64,000 nucleotides of DNA from CBDDKZ01 sp965230415 (GCA_965230415.1 CBDDKZ010000001.1:62001-126000); one strand, 5' to 3'. Counted from the stretch's first letter, positions 25,944 to 35,714 are shown. Notes: a model not told the origin generated them from the sequence alone. Numbers and translations: made by a program.

Positions 25944-26966
25944 TTACCCCCTTGACTTGTCAAAATAAACATTTGTTAACGTGAGGAGCAACAATAACGC
26001 TGCCCCAAACTGATGCAGCACACCTAAACCTACCGGAACGGCATTCACCAATGTTAGTACTCCTAAAACAAATTGAAGCACTACCATGCCAATTAGCCAC
26101 CATGCAGCTCTTTTTTGAATGATCGTAGCACCTTGCATTCTTTTCACCACATACCAAATAATCAAAATAACTACGACGAGGGCCAGCCATCTGTGTATAA
26201 ATTGCACAGCAACAGGGTCATTCACCAAATGGCCCAAACCATTACTGCCCAAGCCTTCCAATATGCTCGCCGGAACCCAGTCGTTGGTCATTTTTGGGTA
26301 AGTTGTATGATATAACCCCGCCTTGAGACCTGCCACAAAGCCTCCGTAGATTATTTGCAAACCCAGTAAAACCAAAATTATATTAAGAATTCTGCCGAGT
26401 TTGACCTGGCCCGACGAATGATTTGGAAAGTAAACGGACATAGCTACCCACCAAAGATAGCTTACCAAAAACAAGGCAGTACAAAGATGCAATGCCAGTC
26501 TAAAATGGCTTACATCCGGACGATCGACAAGGCCACTTTTCACCATATACCACCCTATTAGCCCTTGCAAACCTCCTAAAAGAAACACAAACAGCAATTT
26601 TCTCAACAGACCTTTACGGCCCAGGTAGCCTTTAAAAAAGAAAATGACAAAGGGCACTACAAAAAGCAGCCCCAAAAGTCTACCTAACAGGCGATGTATA
26701 TATTCCCAGAAATAAATACCTTTGAAGTCGGATAGCGTAAAATCGAAATTTCGCTTTATATATTCCGGTGAGGATTTATACTCATCAAATTCTGTTAACC
26801 AGTCCTGTTCTGATATCGGTGGTATAATGCCTGTAACAGGTTTCCAGGTAACCATTGACAAACCTGAATGAGTAAGTCTGGTGATGCCACCAACAACTAC
26901 CATCAGTAAAACGAATAATGCCCCTAAAACTAACCAGTGGGCAACAACCTTAGGCGTATTGAACAT
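25944..26966 (-). CDS. ctaA: Heme A synthase (COX15/CtaA)
   Basis: A 340-residue integral membrane protein with eight hydrophobic segments and the paired heme-ligand histidines of the COX15/CtaA family: EYIHRLLGR, SHFRLALHL, FIHRWLAL and VLHQFGAALLL. It converts heme O to heme A for aa3-type cytochrome oxidase, so the organism probably also respires oxygen. It is a single gene with a clear promoter. The start MFNTPKVVAHWLVL fits the family's N terminus. Confidence 0.95.
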   Translation of the reverse strand: MFNTPKVVAHWLVLGALFVLLMVVVGGITRLTHSGLSMVTWKPVTGIIPPISEQDWLTEFDEYKSSPEYIKRNFDFTLSDFKGIYFWEYIHRLLGRLLGLLFVVPFVIFFFKGYLGRKGLLRKLLFVFLLGGLQGLIGWYMVKSGLVDRPDVSHFRLALHLCTALFLVSYLWWVAMSVYFPNHSSGQVKLGRILNIILVLLGLQIIYGGFVAGLKAGLYHTTYPKMTNDWVPASILEGLGSNGLGHLVNDPVAVQFIHRWLALVVVILIIWYVVKRMQGATIIQKRAAWWLIGMVVLQFVLGVLTLVNAVPVGLGVLHQFGAALLLLLTLTNVYFDKSRG

Positions 26967-26987
26967 TTAAACTATTCTTTTGTTATG

Positions 26988-27019
26988 CAAATATACTAGG
27001 CAAAATACCTGTTATCAAA
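26988..27019 (-). promoter_or_regulatory. ctaA promoter (-33 TTTG, 20 bp, -7 TATATTTG)
   Basis: On the minus strand TTTG (27019-27016) is spaced 20 bp from TATATTTG (26995-26988), about 20 bp ahead of the ctaA ATG. It is the best match to the phylum promoter consensus in the window. Confidence 0.75.
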
Positions 27020-27164
27020 TCATTCGGCAGACAGGCCTTAAATAGATTAACTAATTAAACTTAAACTCGTAATTAAGAACATGTTAACTAACTAAATTTA
27101 TTATGATGTTTTTTTCACTTTATGAATCTTTCATTTCCTGATTCATCATTAACTTCGTACAGTT

Positions 27165-27479
27165 ATGTCTACTATTCAAACTAAATTTGTCTACCACCTC
27201 CTAAGTGCTAATAAGTGGCAGCAACAGTCGGATCAGCTCTATTACACTCCACATGACCTGGAGCGCGTTGGTTTTATTCACTGTTGTTACGAAAATCAAA
27301 TCGATTACGTACAACGCACCTATTTTTCAGATAAGCAGGATGTTGTGATATTAAAAATTAACCCTGAAAAGGTTGAAGTACCCGTAAAAGTTGAAGAATC
27401 GCAGCCTGGTATGAAATTCCCGCACCTCATAGGCTCTCTTAATACTGACGCTATAGAGCTTGTGAAAAGCTTGTATTAA
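27165..27479 (+). CDS. DUF952 family protein
   Basis: A 104-residue cytoplasmic protein of the DUF952 family. It shows the typical VYHLLSANKW start, GFIHCCYENQ and the FPHLIGSLN C-terminal block. The fold is related to ADP-ribosyl-binding folds, but no biochemical role is settled. Its stop overlaps by 4 bp with the stop of the convergent antiporter gene. Possible -7 box TAACTTCG at about 27148. Confidence 0.85.
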   Translation: MSTIQTKFVYHLLSANKWQQQSDQLYYTPHDLERVGFIHCCYENQIDYVQRTYFSDKQDVVILKINPEKVEVPVKVEESQPGMKFPHLIGSLNTDAIELVKSLY

Positions 27480-28846
27480 CCCGGTCGGTTTTCTTCACTG
27501 CTTTGTTCCTCCCCGCTGCTTTCAAAATCGTTATTCGTTTCAACGGTATTATGACCATTGCTTTCTAATGCCACTTCATTTTGCTCCCCGGTGTTTAAAA
27601 CAAGTTCCGGACTGAGGGAATCGGCTACTTCATCCCTGGTGTCGTTATCCATATATTGAGCCAATACTGAACGGTTTTTGATCAAAGCGACCATCATAAT
27701 AATACTGGTGGACAGGATGACCATCAGGAGTATCCCGGTATCAAAATGATCGGTCCTCAAGTCACTCGGAATGGCATAAAACAACAGCACGGTAATCAAA
27801 CCTCTGGGGGCTACAAATATCTCCGGAAATATTTTCGGGGAACGGGTAATAAACTTGAGGTTAATGTAGCGTACTCCATACATTATGGCAAGCAGCACCA
27901 CGCTGATAATAAAGACATTCCACCTGAGCATGGAGCTTAGCTGTATCGACATACCGAATACCACGAAGAAAAAGGTTCTGATAAGAAAGGCGCTCTCCTC
28001 AATGACAATTTTAAAATGATCGTACATGTGCTTAAAAGTCTTTTCTTCAATCCATTTTTCCAGACGCCCCTTAAAAATCAACTCTTTATTGTTTAACAGG
28101 AGTCCGAAGAAAAGTATGATCAATAGCGATGACAGGTGGAACATTTTTGCAAAGGCATACACAAATACTAATACCGATATCAGGAAAAACAGTCCTACAG
28201 TAGCTTTAATACGCTGAAAGACCCAAATCATCGCAAAGCTTATCAAAATGGCCGCCAGCAAGGTTATAATAATATTCAGGCTTATATTAGCCATAATAGG
28301 TCCTGCTCCTTCCAGCTTATAGCCATCTTTCAGAAAATAGAACAACATGATCCCAAGTATATCTGAAAAAGTGGATTCATAGATCAAAAATTCTTTTTTG
28401 TGCGCTCGCAAGCTTCCTACACTTGGAATTATGATAGCACTACTCATTATAGAAAGTGGTACGGCATGAATAAGCGATTCTATAGCCGACATATCTAATA
28501 TGAATGCCAACACACATGCCACCAGGAAGGTGGTAACAAGTAAAATAACCAGGGCGGCAAAAAATGATTTTATTATAAGCCCTGATTTCTCGCGCTCCAA
28601 TTTAAGATCGAGGGCAGCCTCCAGCACAATCATAATCAAACCGACAGTTCCCAAAATCGGTAATACCCCCTTTAGCAGGGTTTGCGTCTCTTCGTTCTGT
28701 ATGTCAGCCCAGGCAAGGCTTATACCTATTCCTAAAGCGATAAGCAGTAAAACACTTGGTATACTGAATCTTTTACTCACAAAATTGAAGAGGTAACTTA
28801 ACATCACAATTCCCGTTACCCCCATGATCAGAATATAAGTATCCAT
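27476..28846 (-). CDS. Na+/H+ (CPA1-type) antiporter
   Basis: A 456-residue protein with about twelve transmembrane segments over residues 1-390 and an acidic cytoplasmic tail. It resembles monovalent cation:proton antiporters of the CPA1/KefB group: IVLEAALDLKLE, PLSIMSSAIIIPSV and the RGLITVLLFYAIP block near 340. It probably extrudes Na+ or K+ for pH and salt balance. No NAD-binding TrkA domain is present. A single gene. Confidence 0.88.
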   Translation of the reverse strand: MDTYILIMGVTGIVMLSYLFNFVSKRFSIPSVLLLIALGIGISLAWADIQNEETQTLLKGVLPILGTVGLIMIVLEAALDLKLEREKSGLIIKSFFAALVILLVTTFLVACVLAFILDMSAIESLIHAVPLSIMSSAIIIPSVGSLRAHKKEFLIYESTFSDILGIMLFYFLKDGYKLEGAGPIMANISLNIIITLLAAILISFAMIWVFQRIKATVGLFFLISVLVFVYAFAKMFHLSSLLIILFFGLLLNNKELIFKGRLEKWIEEKTFKHMYDHFKIVIEESAFLIRTFFFVVFGMSIQLSSMLRWNVFIISVVLLAIMYGVRYINLKFITRSPKIFPEIFVAPRGLITVLLFYAIPSDLRTDHFDTGILLMVILSTSIIMMVALIKNRSVLAQYMDNDTRDEVADSLSPELVLNTGEQNEVALESNGHNTVETNNDFESSGEEQSSEENRPG

Positions 28847-29226
28847 AAATATATTTGGCCTGTTTTGAACTAAATTACGAGAATTCGTCTAAAAATGATC
28901 TCAGAACTTATTTTTAATTATCCCCAACTATATTCTTAAGTATTTTCGAGCAGTCATAAAGCGATCAGCTTAACACCTCATTCACATTAAAACAGCCAAT
29001 TATCCACTAAAATTATGCTTAAGGTGCATTTGAGTTAACTGAACTCATTGTTCCCGCCTCTTGATTATTCCAAATGAGATTGTTTCTTTACTCGAGTAAA
29101 TTTACAAATAAGTGTTTGTTGCAAATTTTGCAGCCATCTGAATTTTTACTGACTCTTTCCCTGTCTTCGGATAAACTAGGGCTCATTTATTAGCTATTAG
29201 CTGGAGGTCTTTTTTGGGCGAAATGC
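28847..29226. other. Intergenic region, nothing recognised
   Basis: About 380 bp of AT-rich sequence upstream of the antiporter gene. I see no gene or clear promoter. Confidence 0.4.
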
Positions 29227-29355
29227 ACTACTGCCACTTCTTTTGCCTCGCCTTTTAATATTACTGGCAAGTCAACAAAAATCCGCAATCGCTTTCTTTA
29301 CGATGAACAGGACAAAGCTCAAAGAACTTTGTCCTTCAATTATCAGGCAGTTATA
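29227..29355. other. Weak attC-like palindromic element
   Basis: Just after the stop of the minus-strand gene at 29343-29837, AACTGCC (minus strand, 29351-29345) faces GGCAG (29235-29231) about 110 bp further on. Inside is a perfect 9-bp hairpin AGGACAAAG/CTTTGTCCT (29309-29317 with 29327-29335). The layout resembles an integron attC site but the core boxes are poor. A plain RNA hairpin is as likely. Confidence 0.25.
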
Positions 29356-29837
29356 TGTTGAACTGATTCCATGTATTTTGATAAGCGATAATGTAAACTG
29401 GTATCAGTTAGCAAACCGGAAAGGAACAGCACAATCAATCCAATGGACAATCCTTTCCAATAATGTCCTGAAACCAAAAAATACATGATTGCAGAAGCCA
29501 AAATTAGTGCAACCCAAATTGGTTTTAGAGTGGAATAGGTTTTATTCTCTTGCTGTAATCTTGCTAATTCATTATTAGCCGCTTGTACTTGGTTTTCCTT
29601 GAAGCTTTGTTCGAGTTTCAGGGAAAATGATGACCGACTGGCCATCAAGTAAGCACCATAAGCGAACATCACACAAATTACAATACCTAAAGGAATCATT
29701 GTTCCACGTAATACTTCATGGTTGCTTTTCCATATGAAAACAAAACTGACGAGCAACAAAATTCCATAAAAGAGCATGATACGCCCTTGAAGGACTTCCC
29801 CTTTTGCCCAAACGTTTGAATGTTCGATCAGGTCCAT
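29343..29837 (-). CDS. Hypothetical four-helix membrane protein, 164 aa
   Basis: Four hydrophobic segments (about residues 20-40, 45-67, 107-125 and 127-145), with a soluble coiled segment rich in Gln/Asn between the second and third. I do not recognise a family. The ATG at 29837 lies 1 bp after the stop of the SRPBCC gene, so it is the last gene of that operon and its product may work with it. Confidence 0.7.
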   Translation of the reverse strand: MDLIEHSNVWAKGEVLQGRIMLFYGILLLVSFVFIWKSNHEVLRGTMIPLGIVICVMFAYGAYLMASRSSFSLKLEQSFKENQVQAANNELARLQQENKTYSTLKPIWVALILASAIMYFLVSGHYWKGLSIGLIVLFLSGLLTDTSLHYRLSKYMESVQHITA

Positions 29838-29838
29838 C

Positions 29839-30438
29839 CTATTTTTGGTTCGATTCGGTATATTCTTTCAATCCTTCAAGTGCCCCTTTCCAGATTTTAG
29901 TAATCTGTTTGGTCATCATCCCATCCATCTGTTTGTACATGCCTTTGTATTCATAACCACCTTTGTAGGTGACTTTGGTTGTATTGGCGTCAATGGCTTC
30001 AAGATATATGACTTCTGTTATACTTTGACAAGCTCTTGAGTTTGATTCAATCATGGTGAAGCCCCAAGCCTTATTTGGCTCATAGGCAATGATTTCTTCA
30101 TAATATTTGAAATTGTTCAGGTGCGCCAACCGCTTTGAGCCCATCCCTTTTTCATTAGGATTTAGCATGCTCCCAGACTTCACACCCGGAAACCACTTTG
30201 AAAAATTGGGGGTGTCGTCAATTACTTCCCACACCTTCTCTACAGGCACCTTTATTGTTACCGAATAGGAATTGGTTACAGGAGCAGTGCTTACATAGTT
30301 TTCACCTTGTGGAATCAGCTTCTTACTGTAATAGATTTTTTCCTTTTGCTGACTTTGATTCATCGCTTCCTGAGATTGAGAGAATCCTAGCATGCTTTGC
30401 AAGAGTAGGATTCCTAAAGATAATGTGTAAATTTTCAT
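29839..30438 (-). CDS. Secreted SRPBCC (START-like) domain protein
   Basis: I chose the ATG at 30438 because a signal peptide follows directly (MKIYTLSLGILLLQSMLGFSQ); the frame also runs upstream into aldehyde dehydrogenase coding sequence. After about 60 residues comes an SRPBCC/polyketide-cyclase-like domain: VPVEKVWEVIDDTPNFSKWFPGV, ending in GALEGLKEYTE. Such domains bind hydrophobic ligands in a deep pocket. It is the third gene of an SDR - aldehyde dehydrogenase - SRPBCC - membrane protein operon, 13 bp after the dehydrogenase stop. An exported SRPBCC protein is less common than a cytoplasmic one. Confidence 0.8.
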   Translation of the reverse strand: MKIYTLSLGILLLQSMLGFSQSQEAMNQSQQKEKIYYSKKLIPQGENYVSTAPVTNSYSVTIKVPVEKVWEVIDDTPNFSKWFPGVKSGSMLNPNEKGMGSKRLAHLNNFKYYEEIIAYEPNKAWGFTMIESNSRACQSITEVIYLEAIDANTTKVTYKGGYEYKGMYKQMDGMMTKQITKIWKGALEGLKEYTESNQK

Positions 30439-30451
30439 TGCTATTCGATTT

Positions 30452-32047
30452 TTAAAAGTCCTTACCTCTAAAGCTGTCAGCCACCATGGCTCCGGCCAAT
30501 TTTGCGAAATGACCCCAACTCTGATCAATAGAATAATAGGAAGCGTTTTTAAGCATGTGTTGCACTCGTTTTCTATTGGTCAATTCAAAACTTGTGGAAT
30601 GGAAGTCATCGATCAATACAGATTTTTCGATGTTTTCGTAGTTCAAGGCATTACCAAAATTGCCTACACCCGAAACAAAATCTTCCGTTCGCTCACCATT
30701 TCCGCCCCATGTTAAATAGGCATTAAGCCAAATATTAGGAGGTACAGTATTCACTGCGACACCACCGTACTTCAATTCTCTTGTAGCCTGTAGTATGCGT
30801 TCTTCGTTGCTTGTAAACGTATGGTTATCCACCAAAATCATGCAGCCAAGTGAGCCTAATAACTTGTTGTTGCAGAATGAAGTGGCCGCCTTTAGAAAGT
30901 CGCCTACATCCTCCTTCGTATCCAAAGGAACTTCGCTGTAAATCTGGCAAAATGCTTCATTGACTACTGCAAAGTCATCTTCTTTTACATTGGGAATGAG
31001 CACAAATTCACTGTTTTTATGCTTACCTCCTTCAGGTTTCAAAATTTCCGCAGTAGCTTGGTTTTTCAGGAACTCCTCTTTGGTTTTATCAACACCTGGA
31101 TAGTAGGTACCGGTAGCAAAAGTGTCTTCCACAATCGCTTTTCTCAAAGCCGCTATAAATTGTTCACGTTGTGCCCAGTTTTTAGATGTGACGATGGTTT
31201 GTGGTCTTCCACAAATAGCACCACCGTTGAGTTTACCAATAGAAGCAAGTTGCACAGCCTGATGCTCAATTTCTTTGTCTGTCCACTTACCGGGAACAAT
31301 GATGCATGGGTTGTTTCCGCCACATTCTGAAACCAAAGGAGCGCTTGCTGCATTTTGAATATTGTGGGCAACCGGTGTCGATCCGGTGAAATAGATGGAA
31401 TGGAGGCCTTCCAGCTTTGGCAATTCCCTTCCCTGGTCTGAACTACAAAAAGCGAGCGCATTTACATCTATTAGCGGTTGGAAAATCTTCTCCCAAACCC
31501 TGTCTGATTCATCATTCAATTTGTGAGGTTTATGAATGACGGCTTTGTTTTCCAGAAACAAAGCCATAGCCATCTCAATGGATGAACTATAGTTTCCTGC
31601 CCCGGAAATTGCTATTACTCCGGCAGGTTTGTCAAGGGGACTCACTTGCTTTGGCTCTCCATTTACATGGATAAAACCTCTTTGCTTGCCAGCAGCTAAT
31701 TTGTCCTTTCTGTGAATAGGATAAACTTCAATTTCATATATACCCCCAGAAAGTTCTTTCGTGCTGACAGCCTTAGGCATTTCGCCATGAACCATTGATT
31801 CGTAGGTGTGATGAATACCCATTAATGTATTGGCCATAGCCATAATGGTTGCTCCCATGCCTTCTTCCAGGCTGGTAAGTTCTTCACCAATTAAGGCGTT
31901 TTTCATATTGGCATCTGCCCCTCCAAGTTCTTCGGCATAGGTTTTCATATTGTGCTGCACTTGCTCCAATAAAGCCAAACGATCAACGGCTGATGTTTGA
32001 GCCCATTTTTCAGGGTTTAAGTAGTTGTATGCTTCTAGTGCTGTCAT
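30452..32047 (-). CDS. Aldehyde dehydrogenase family protein
   Basis: A 531-residue NAD(P)-dependent aldehyde dehydrogenase. It shows the cofactor block PAGVIAISGAGNYSSSIEMAMAL, the general-base region SECGGNNPCIIV and the catalytic cysteine in NGGAICGRPQ. It is somewhat longer than the usual ~480 residues and divergent in the active-site motifs, so the substrate is unclear. It follows the SDR gene by 38 bp and precedes the SRPBCC gene; an oxidation route from alcohol through aldehyde to acid by the SDR/ALDH pair is a reasonable inference. Confidence 0.88.
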   Translation of the reverse strand: MTALEAYNYLNPEKWAQTSAVDRLALLEQVQHNMKTYAEELGGADANMKNALIGEELTSLEEGMGATIMAMANTLMGIHHTYESMVHGEMPKAVSTKELSGGIYEIEVYPIHRKDKLAAGKQRGFIHVNGEPKQVSPLDKPAGVIAISGAGNYSSSIEMAMALFLENKAVIHKPHKLNDESDRVWEKIFQPLIDVNALAFCSSDQGRELPKLEGLHSIYFTGSTPVAHNIQNAASAPLVSECGGNNPCIIVPGKWTDKEIEHQAVQLASIGKLNGGAICGRPQTIVTSKNWAQREQFIAALRKAIVEDTFATGTYYPGVDKTKEEFLKNQATAEILKPEGGKHKNSEFVLIPNVKEDDFAVVNEAFCQIYSEVPLDTKEDVGDFLKAATSFCNNKLLGSLGCMILVDNHTFTSNEERILQATRELKYGGVAVNTVPPNIWLNAYLTWGGNGERTEDFVSGVGNFGNALNYENIEKSVLIDDFHSTSFELTNRKRVQHMLKNASYYSIDQSWGHFAKLAGAMVADSFRGKDF

Positions 32048-32085
32048 GATTTCTTTTTTTATTTTGTTGAAAAAAAATTGAGTAT

Positions 32086-32916
32086 TTATTTAACCTGACT
32101 CATGATAATATTGTCAAACATGCTGTCACCAAGATAAATTCGCATCCATACCATGGGTTTTGCCCACTTACCAACACGATAGCGCGTCTTAGGCTTCCTG
32201 GCATTGACAATTTTAGAAACTGTGTTGGCGATTACTGCGGTAGGAGAAGTCGCATTTGGCTTATCGTAAGTAGCTTTTGTGGCTTCAGCAATCTTATTGG
32301 CAAGATCGGCATAAGCTCCATTTCCGGAATGATCAAGCATAGGCTGGTATAGTACATTGGCAAATTCTGTTCGAATAAGACCAGGCTCCAGCACTACAAC
32401 ATTGATATTAAATTGCTTTGTCTCCAGTCTCAGGCAATCACTCCATCCTTCTACAGCATGTTTTGAAGCATGATACCAAGCCCCAAGGGGAGTGTACATT
32501 TTTCCGCCCATTGAAGAAGTATTTAGAATAGTACCACTTTTGGCTTTCCTCATGTGAGGCAGTACCTTTTTGGTCAGGTTGGCCATCCCAAAAAGATTGA
32601 CTTCAAATTGTCTCCTTGCTTCATCAATTGTCACGTCTTCAACTGCACCATAAAGTCCAAATCCTGCATTATTCCACAAAACATCTATTTTGCCTGACTC
32701 ATTGATAATTCGGTTTACGGCATTTTCTACATTTTCGTCATTTGAAACATCCATCTGAATGGGGTGTCCTCCCATTTGTTCCAAATCTTTCATCTTTTCG
32801 ATTCTTCGGGCAGCCGTGTAAACCATATGCCCTTCTTTTATGAGCTTTATAGCGGCTTCTTTACCCATACCGGAAGAAGCGCCTGTAATTAGAATTGTCT
32901 TTTTTGATTTTGACAT
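32086..32916 (-). CDS. Short-chain dehydrogenase/reductase
   Basis: I chose the ATG at 32916 (MSKSKKTILITGASSGMGKEAA), which places the nucleotide-binding TGASSGMG close to the N terminus as usual; the upstream frame adds nine residues without match. It is a classical SDR of about 276 residues with NNAGFG, catalytic Ser in LNTSSMGG and YHASK (Tyr/Lys). It oxidises or reduces an alcohol or ketone with NAD(P). It is the first gene of the operon downstream of the araC-type regulator. Confidence 0.9.
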   Translation of the reverse strand: MSKSKKTILITGASSGMGKEAAIKLIKEGHMVYTAARRIEKMKDLEQMGGHPIQMDVSNDENVENAVNRIINESGKIDVLWNNAGFGLYGAVEDVTIDEARRQFEVNLFGMANLTKKVLPHMRKAKSGTILNTSSMGGKMYTPLGAWYHASKHAVEGWSDCLRLETKQFNINVVVLEPGLIRTEFANVLYQPMLDHSGNGAYADLANKIAEATKATYDKPNATSPTAVIANTVSKIVNARKPKTRYRVGKWAKPMVWMRIYLGDSMFDNIIMSQVK

Positions 32917-33070
32917 GATTCGATAAAAATTGTGACAAGTCAAAATTGCTTAAGTCTATGAGGAATAATCAACACTTATCGCAGAGATAATAACACGAAT
33001 CACAGGGGTACTCAGAAATAAAAAAAGGGAAACCTTTTGAGCTTCCTTTGAAGGCCTTATTAAGTACTGT

Positions 33071-33982
33071 TTAATTGGTCGTTTCTCTGTATTTCTGGGG
33101 TGTTATCCCTGTTTTGGTTTTGAATAACCTGCTGAAATAATGGGGGTAATTAAAGCCTAAAGAATAGGATATTTCGGCTACAGAATCTTCTGTGCTTAGC
33201 AATAAATTCTTGGCTTTATCAATCAAGAAATCATTGATGTGTTCTTTGGCACTTCTTCCTGTTTCATTCCTTAGCAAATCACTCAAATAGGTAGGGGACA
33301 GATTCACTTTTTCTCCCAGATACATCAATGACGGTGGACCATATTCGGGTAACTGACCTGTTTGATAATATTCCTTGAGTAGATTATTAACGCGTGTAAC
33401 AATGTCTTTGTTTTGCGAAAATCGTGTATGAAATTGCCTTTCATAGAAACGCAGGCAATAATTCAGAAGTAGTTCCAAAGAAGATACAATTACCCTTTGA
33501 CTATGGCTATCAATGCTTTCGCTGTATTCTTCCCGTATCTTCTGAATACAATCATTAAGCGTCTGTTTCTCCTTTTCTGAAAGATGCAAAGCTTCATTAG
33601 CTTCATAATTGAAAAAGCTAAAATCTTCTATGTTTTCACCCAACGGAGTATTTCTAATGAGGTCTGGGTGAAAGAACAACATCCAACCGTGCTCTTTATC
33701 AAAGTCGTTTGTCGATTTGGCAGCTATGATCTGGTTGGGTGCCGTAAATGCAAGTACCCCTTCTTCAAAATCGTAATTGTTGCGGCCATATTCAAAGCCA
33801 CAAGCAGCATTCTTAAGACCTATATAATAGAAATTGGCAGAAACTTTTGTTTTGGCAAACTCTTCAGTGATTATCAGTTTTGAGACATCAATAACACTAA
33901 TGAGCGGGTGTTTTGGTTTCTCATACCCCAACATTTCATGTAGTTGGGTGATGGATTTTATTTCAATGATATTGTTTGTCAT
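33071..33982 (-). CDS. AraC-family transcriptional regulator
   Basis: I chose the ATG at 33982 (MTNNIIEIKSI), as upstream residues look non-coding. It is a 303-residue regulator with an N-terminal cupin-type sensor part (about 1-170) and a C-terminal double helix-turn-helix: LSPTYLSDLLRNETGRSAKEHI and SVAEISYSLGFNYPHYFSRLFKTKTGITPQKYR. It lies directly upstream of the SDR/ALDH operon on the same strand, with a 154-bp gap, and most likely activates it. Confidence 0.92.
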   Translation of the reverse strand: MTNNIIEIKSITQLHEMLGYEKPKHPLISVIDVSKLIITEEFAKTKVSANFYYIGLKNAACGFEYGRNNYDFEEGVLAFTAPNQIIAAKSTNDFDKEHGWMLFFHPDLIRNTPLGENIEDFSFFNYEANEALHLSEKEKQTLNDCIQKIREEYSESIDSHSQRVIVSSLELLLNYCLRFYERQFHTRFSQNKDIVTRVNNLLKEYYQTGQLPEYGPPSLMYLGEKVNLSPTYLSDLLRNETGRSAKEHINDFLIDKAKNLLLSTEDSVAEISYSLGFNYPHYFSRLFKTKTGITPQKYRETTN

Positions 33983-34080
33983 CCCTACTAAGTTTATTTT
34001 TTTGGTGCAAAGGTAAGCACAAGCATACTTTTCACTTAACATACATCCCTTTTTTGATGGCACTAATCAAAGAATACTGA

Positions 34081-34166
34081 CTAACGTAGGTCAAAATACA
34101 ATTTTCATTTTAGAAATATTCAATTCTTTCAATATCTCCAAATTCACACCACCTATCCTACGTTAG
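34081..34166. other. attC-like palindromic site 1
   Basis: CTAACGTAGG (34081-34090) and CCTACGTTAG (34157-34166) are perfect 10-bp inverted arms with 66 bp between. The arms read as R''/L'' and L'/R' boxes of an integron attC site (CTAAC+GTAGG, CCTAC+GTTAG); the extended cores GGCTAAC and GTTAGTC each fit RYYYAAC/GTTRRRY at six of seven positions. It lies 135 bp after the stop of the minus-strand gene at 34301, as expected for a cassette. Confidence 0.5.
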
Positions 34167-34300
34167 CCTCTGATTTCAATTTGGGAAGCTGTAAATGCTT
34201 ATCTTCAACTTTCAGAATTTCCGGCCCGAATCTGGGGAAAGACACACAAGTTTTAATGTAAAATGTGCTTATAATGCATTTTACATCGAGTTGGCCAATG

Positions 34301-35326
34301 TTATTCATTAGCTTTTAAGAGAAAAAAGCCCGTATGTCTCCCAATTATTAGTAAAAAATCATCTTTCAAAACAAAACCTTTTACTGGTCCAGCCATTTTT
34401 CCACTCAAGCTAAAAGCCTTTCGCATTTCATATTCAAGTTTTGGTTTATGTGTTAGTGTAACCCCTTTTTCGTTGGGTGTTAGTACAGCCACAACAAATT
34501 TGTCCATACCTCCAGTATTTCCAACAATTAATAGTTCTTGATTCCTTTCAGCGAATGCTCCGTGGATCTCGTTTGTTTTTATTTTGGCTGCTTTATATCT
34601 TTTTAGTTTTTTGAGATTGGTTACATCATATTGTACCGTATTATCATTACCAATTAATAGCATTTGTTGATCAGGCACGAGCCATTGCATGCTAGTTGGT
34701 AAGTAGCCATTTGCAGGTTGGTGCTTGCTTTGAAATTCGTATTTATTTCCATCTGATTTAGAATACACATGAAAACCTTGATGTCTTGATGCAATAAATA
34801 GGTTGTTTCTGCTTTTAACAATATTTGTTCCGGTATCGAAGAACATGGTTTCGTCTTCATTTGATAAATCAATTATTTTAGTTGCTTTATCATTTTTATC
34901 AACTGTCATAACTGCTTTTTCAGTACTTGAAATCAAATAAATGATCTCTGAATCGATAAAAAAATTAAGATATTCAGGAACTTTGATTGTTCTAACGCCA
35001 ATAGGATTACTCAAATCGGAAATGTCAAATACTAAGATTGTATCAAGATCGTGTTTTTCTGAATAGGATAAATAGAGAAAATTTCCTTCTTTTTCCATTT
35101 GACTTGATCCACCAAAGCCCAGCTGGATTGTTGAGATTAAATTGATGGCGACTATATTCGTAATATCCCAAATCTTTATTCTATTTGCATGACGAGTGAT
35201 CAGTGTATTATCAAAAGACAATGATTCACCAAAATCTCTTTCTATGTCACGTTCTATGACTTCTTCAGGTTCATTTAGTTGGATAGGTGTTTCTGTATAG
35301 CTATTTATATTACTTAATTTAATCAT
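34301..35326 (-). CDS. Hypothetical beta-propeller (LVIVD-like) protein
   Basis: A 341-residue protein made of repeating blades such as RIKIWDITNIVAINLISTIQL, ILVFDISDLSNPIGVRTIKV and TVQYDVTNLKKLKRYKAA, which resemble LVIVD or WD-like propeller repeats. There is no signal peptide, so it is probably cytoplasmic. No catalytic motif is seen. AT-rich compared with the neighbours at 30-33 kb. It is flanked on both sides by attC-like palindromes, which suggests that it arrived as a single-gene cassette. Confidence 0.7.
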   Translation of the reverse strand: MIKLSNINSYTETPIQLNEPEEVIERDIERDFGESLSFDNTLITRHANRIKIWDITNIVAINLISTIQLGFGGSSQMEKEGNFLYLSYSEKHDLDTILVFDISDLSNPIGVRTIKVPEYLNFFIDSEIIYLISSTEKAVMTVDKNDKATKIIDLSNEDETMFFDTGTNIVKSRNNLFIASRHQGFHVYSKSDGNKYEFQSKHQPANGYLPTSMQWLVPDQQMLLIGNDNTVQYDVTNLKKLKRYKAAKIKTNEIHGAFAERNQELLIVGNTGGMDKFVVAVLTPNEKGVTLTHKPKLEYEMRKAFSLSGKMAGPVKGFVLKDDFLLIIGRHTGFFLLKANE

Positions 35327-35351
35327 ATTGATATTTTTTATTTAATATAGT

Positions 35352-35462
35352 TGCTAACGCCACTGTATAAATCTGTGGCTGTCTTTTCTTGTAATTTACT
35401 TTCGATCTGCCACAAAGTCAATCCACAAACCAGCCATGATTTCATACAGCGTATTTTAGCTA
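35352..35462. other. attC-like palindromic site 2
   Basis: A long nested imperfect palindrome: GCTAACGC..CTGTAT..TGGCTG (from 35353) faces CAGCCA..ATACAGCG..TTAGC (to about 35461). The outer arms are GCTAA/TTAGC, the middle arms CTGTAT/ATACAG and the inner arms TGGCTG/CAGCCA. Length and layout fit an attC site. One core (TTTTAGC) is degraded from GTTAGC. It sits 26 bp from the start codon of the propeller gene. Confidence 0.5.
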
Positions 35463-35714
35463 GTATTATAATTCAATATATTTTCTGAATACGTTATTTG
35501 TAAATATTTAAAACCTATCTTTATCTCAAGATTTTATCTTTCATATTTCAGTTGAGCTGAGTTTATATGTTGTTGTGCTGGATTCAAGCGCTATAATTCA
35601 ACTTATTCATTTTCTTTCTTGGGGCAAGGACTATAAATCTTCTAGTTGATTTTTCAATTTGAGTAATAATCGCTGAGAATTAGACTCTCAGGTTAATATA
35701 AAATGCTTTAGGAT

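Noticed and set aside
29243..29488. Plus-strand frame of 81 codons in the gap next to the membrane-protein gene
   Set aside because: It runs antisense into the neighbouring gene and across a hairpin; no signal peptide, motif or start context.
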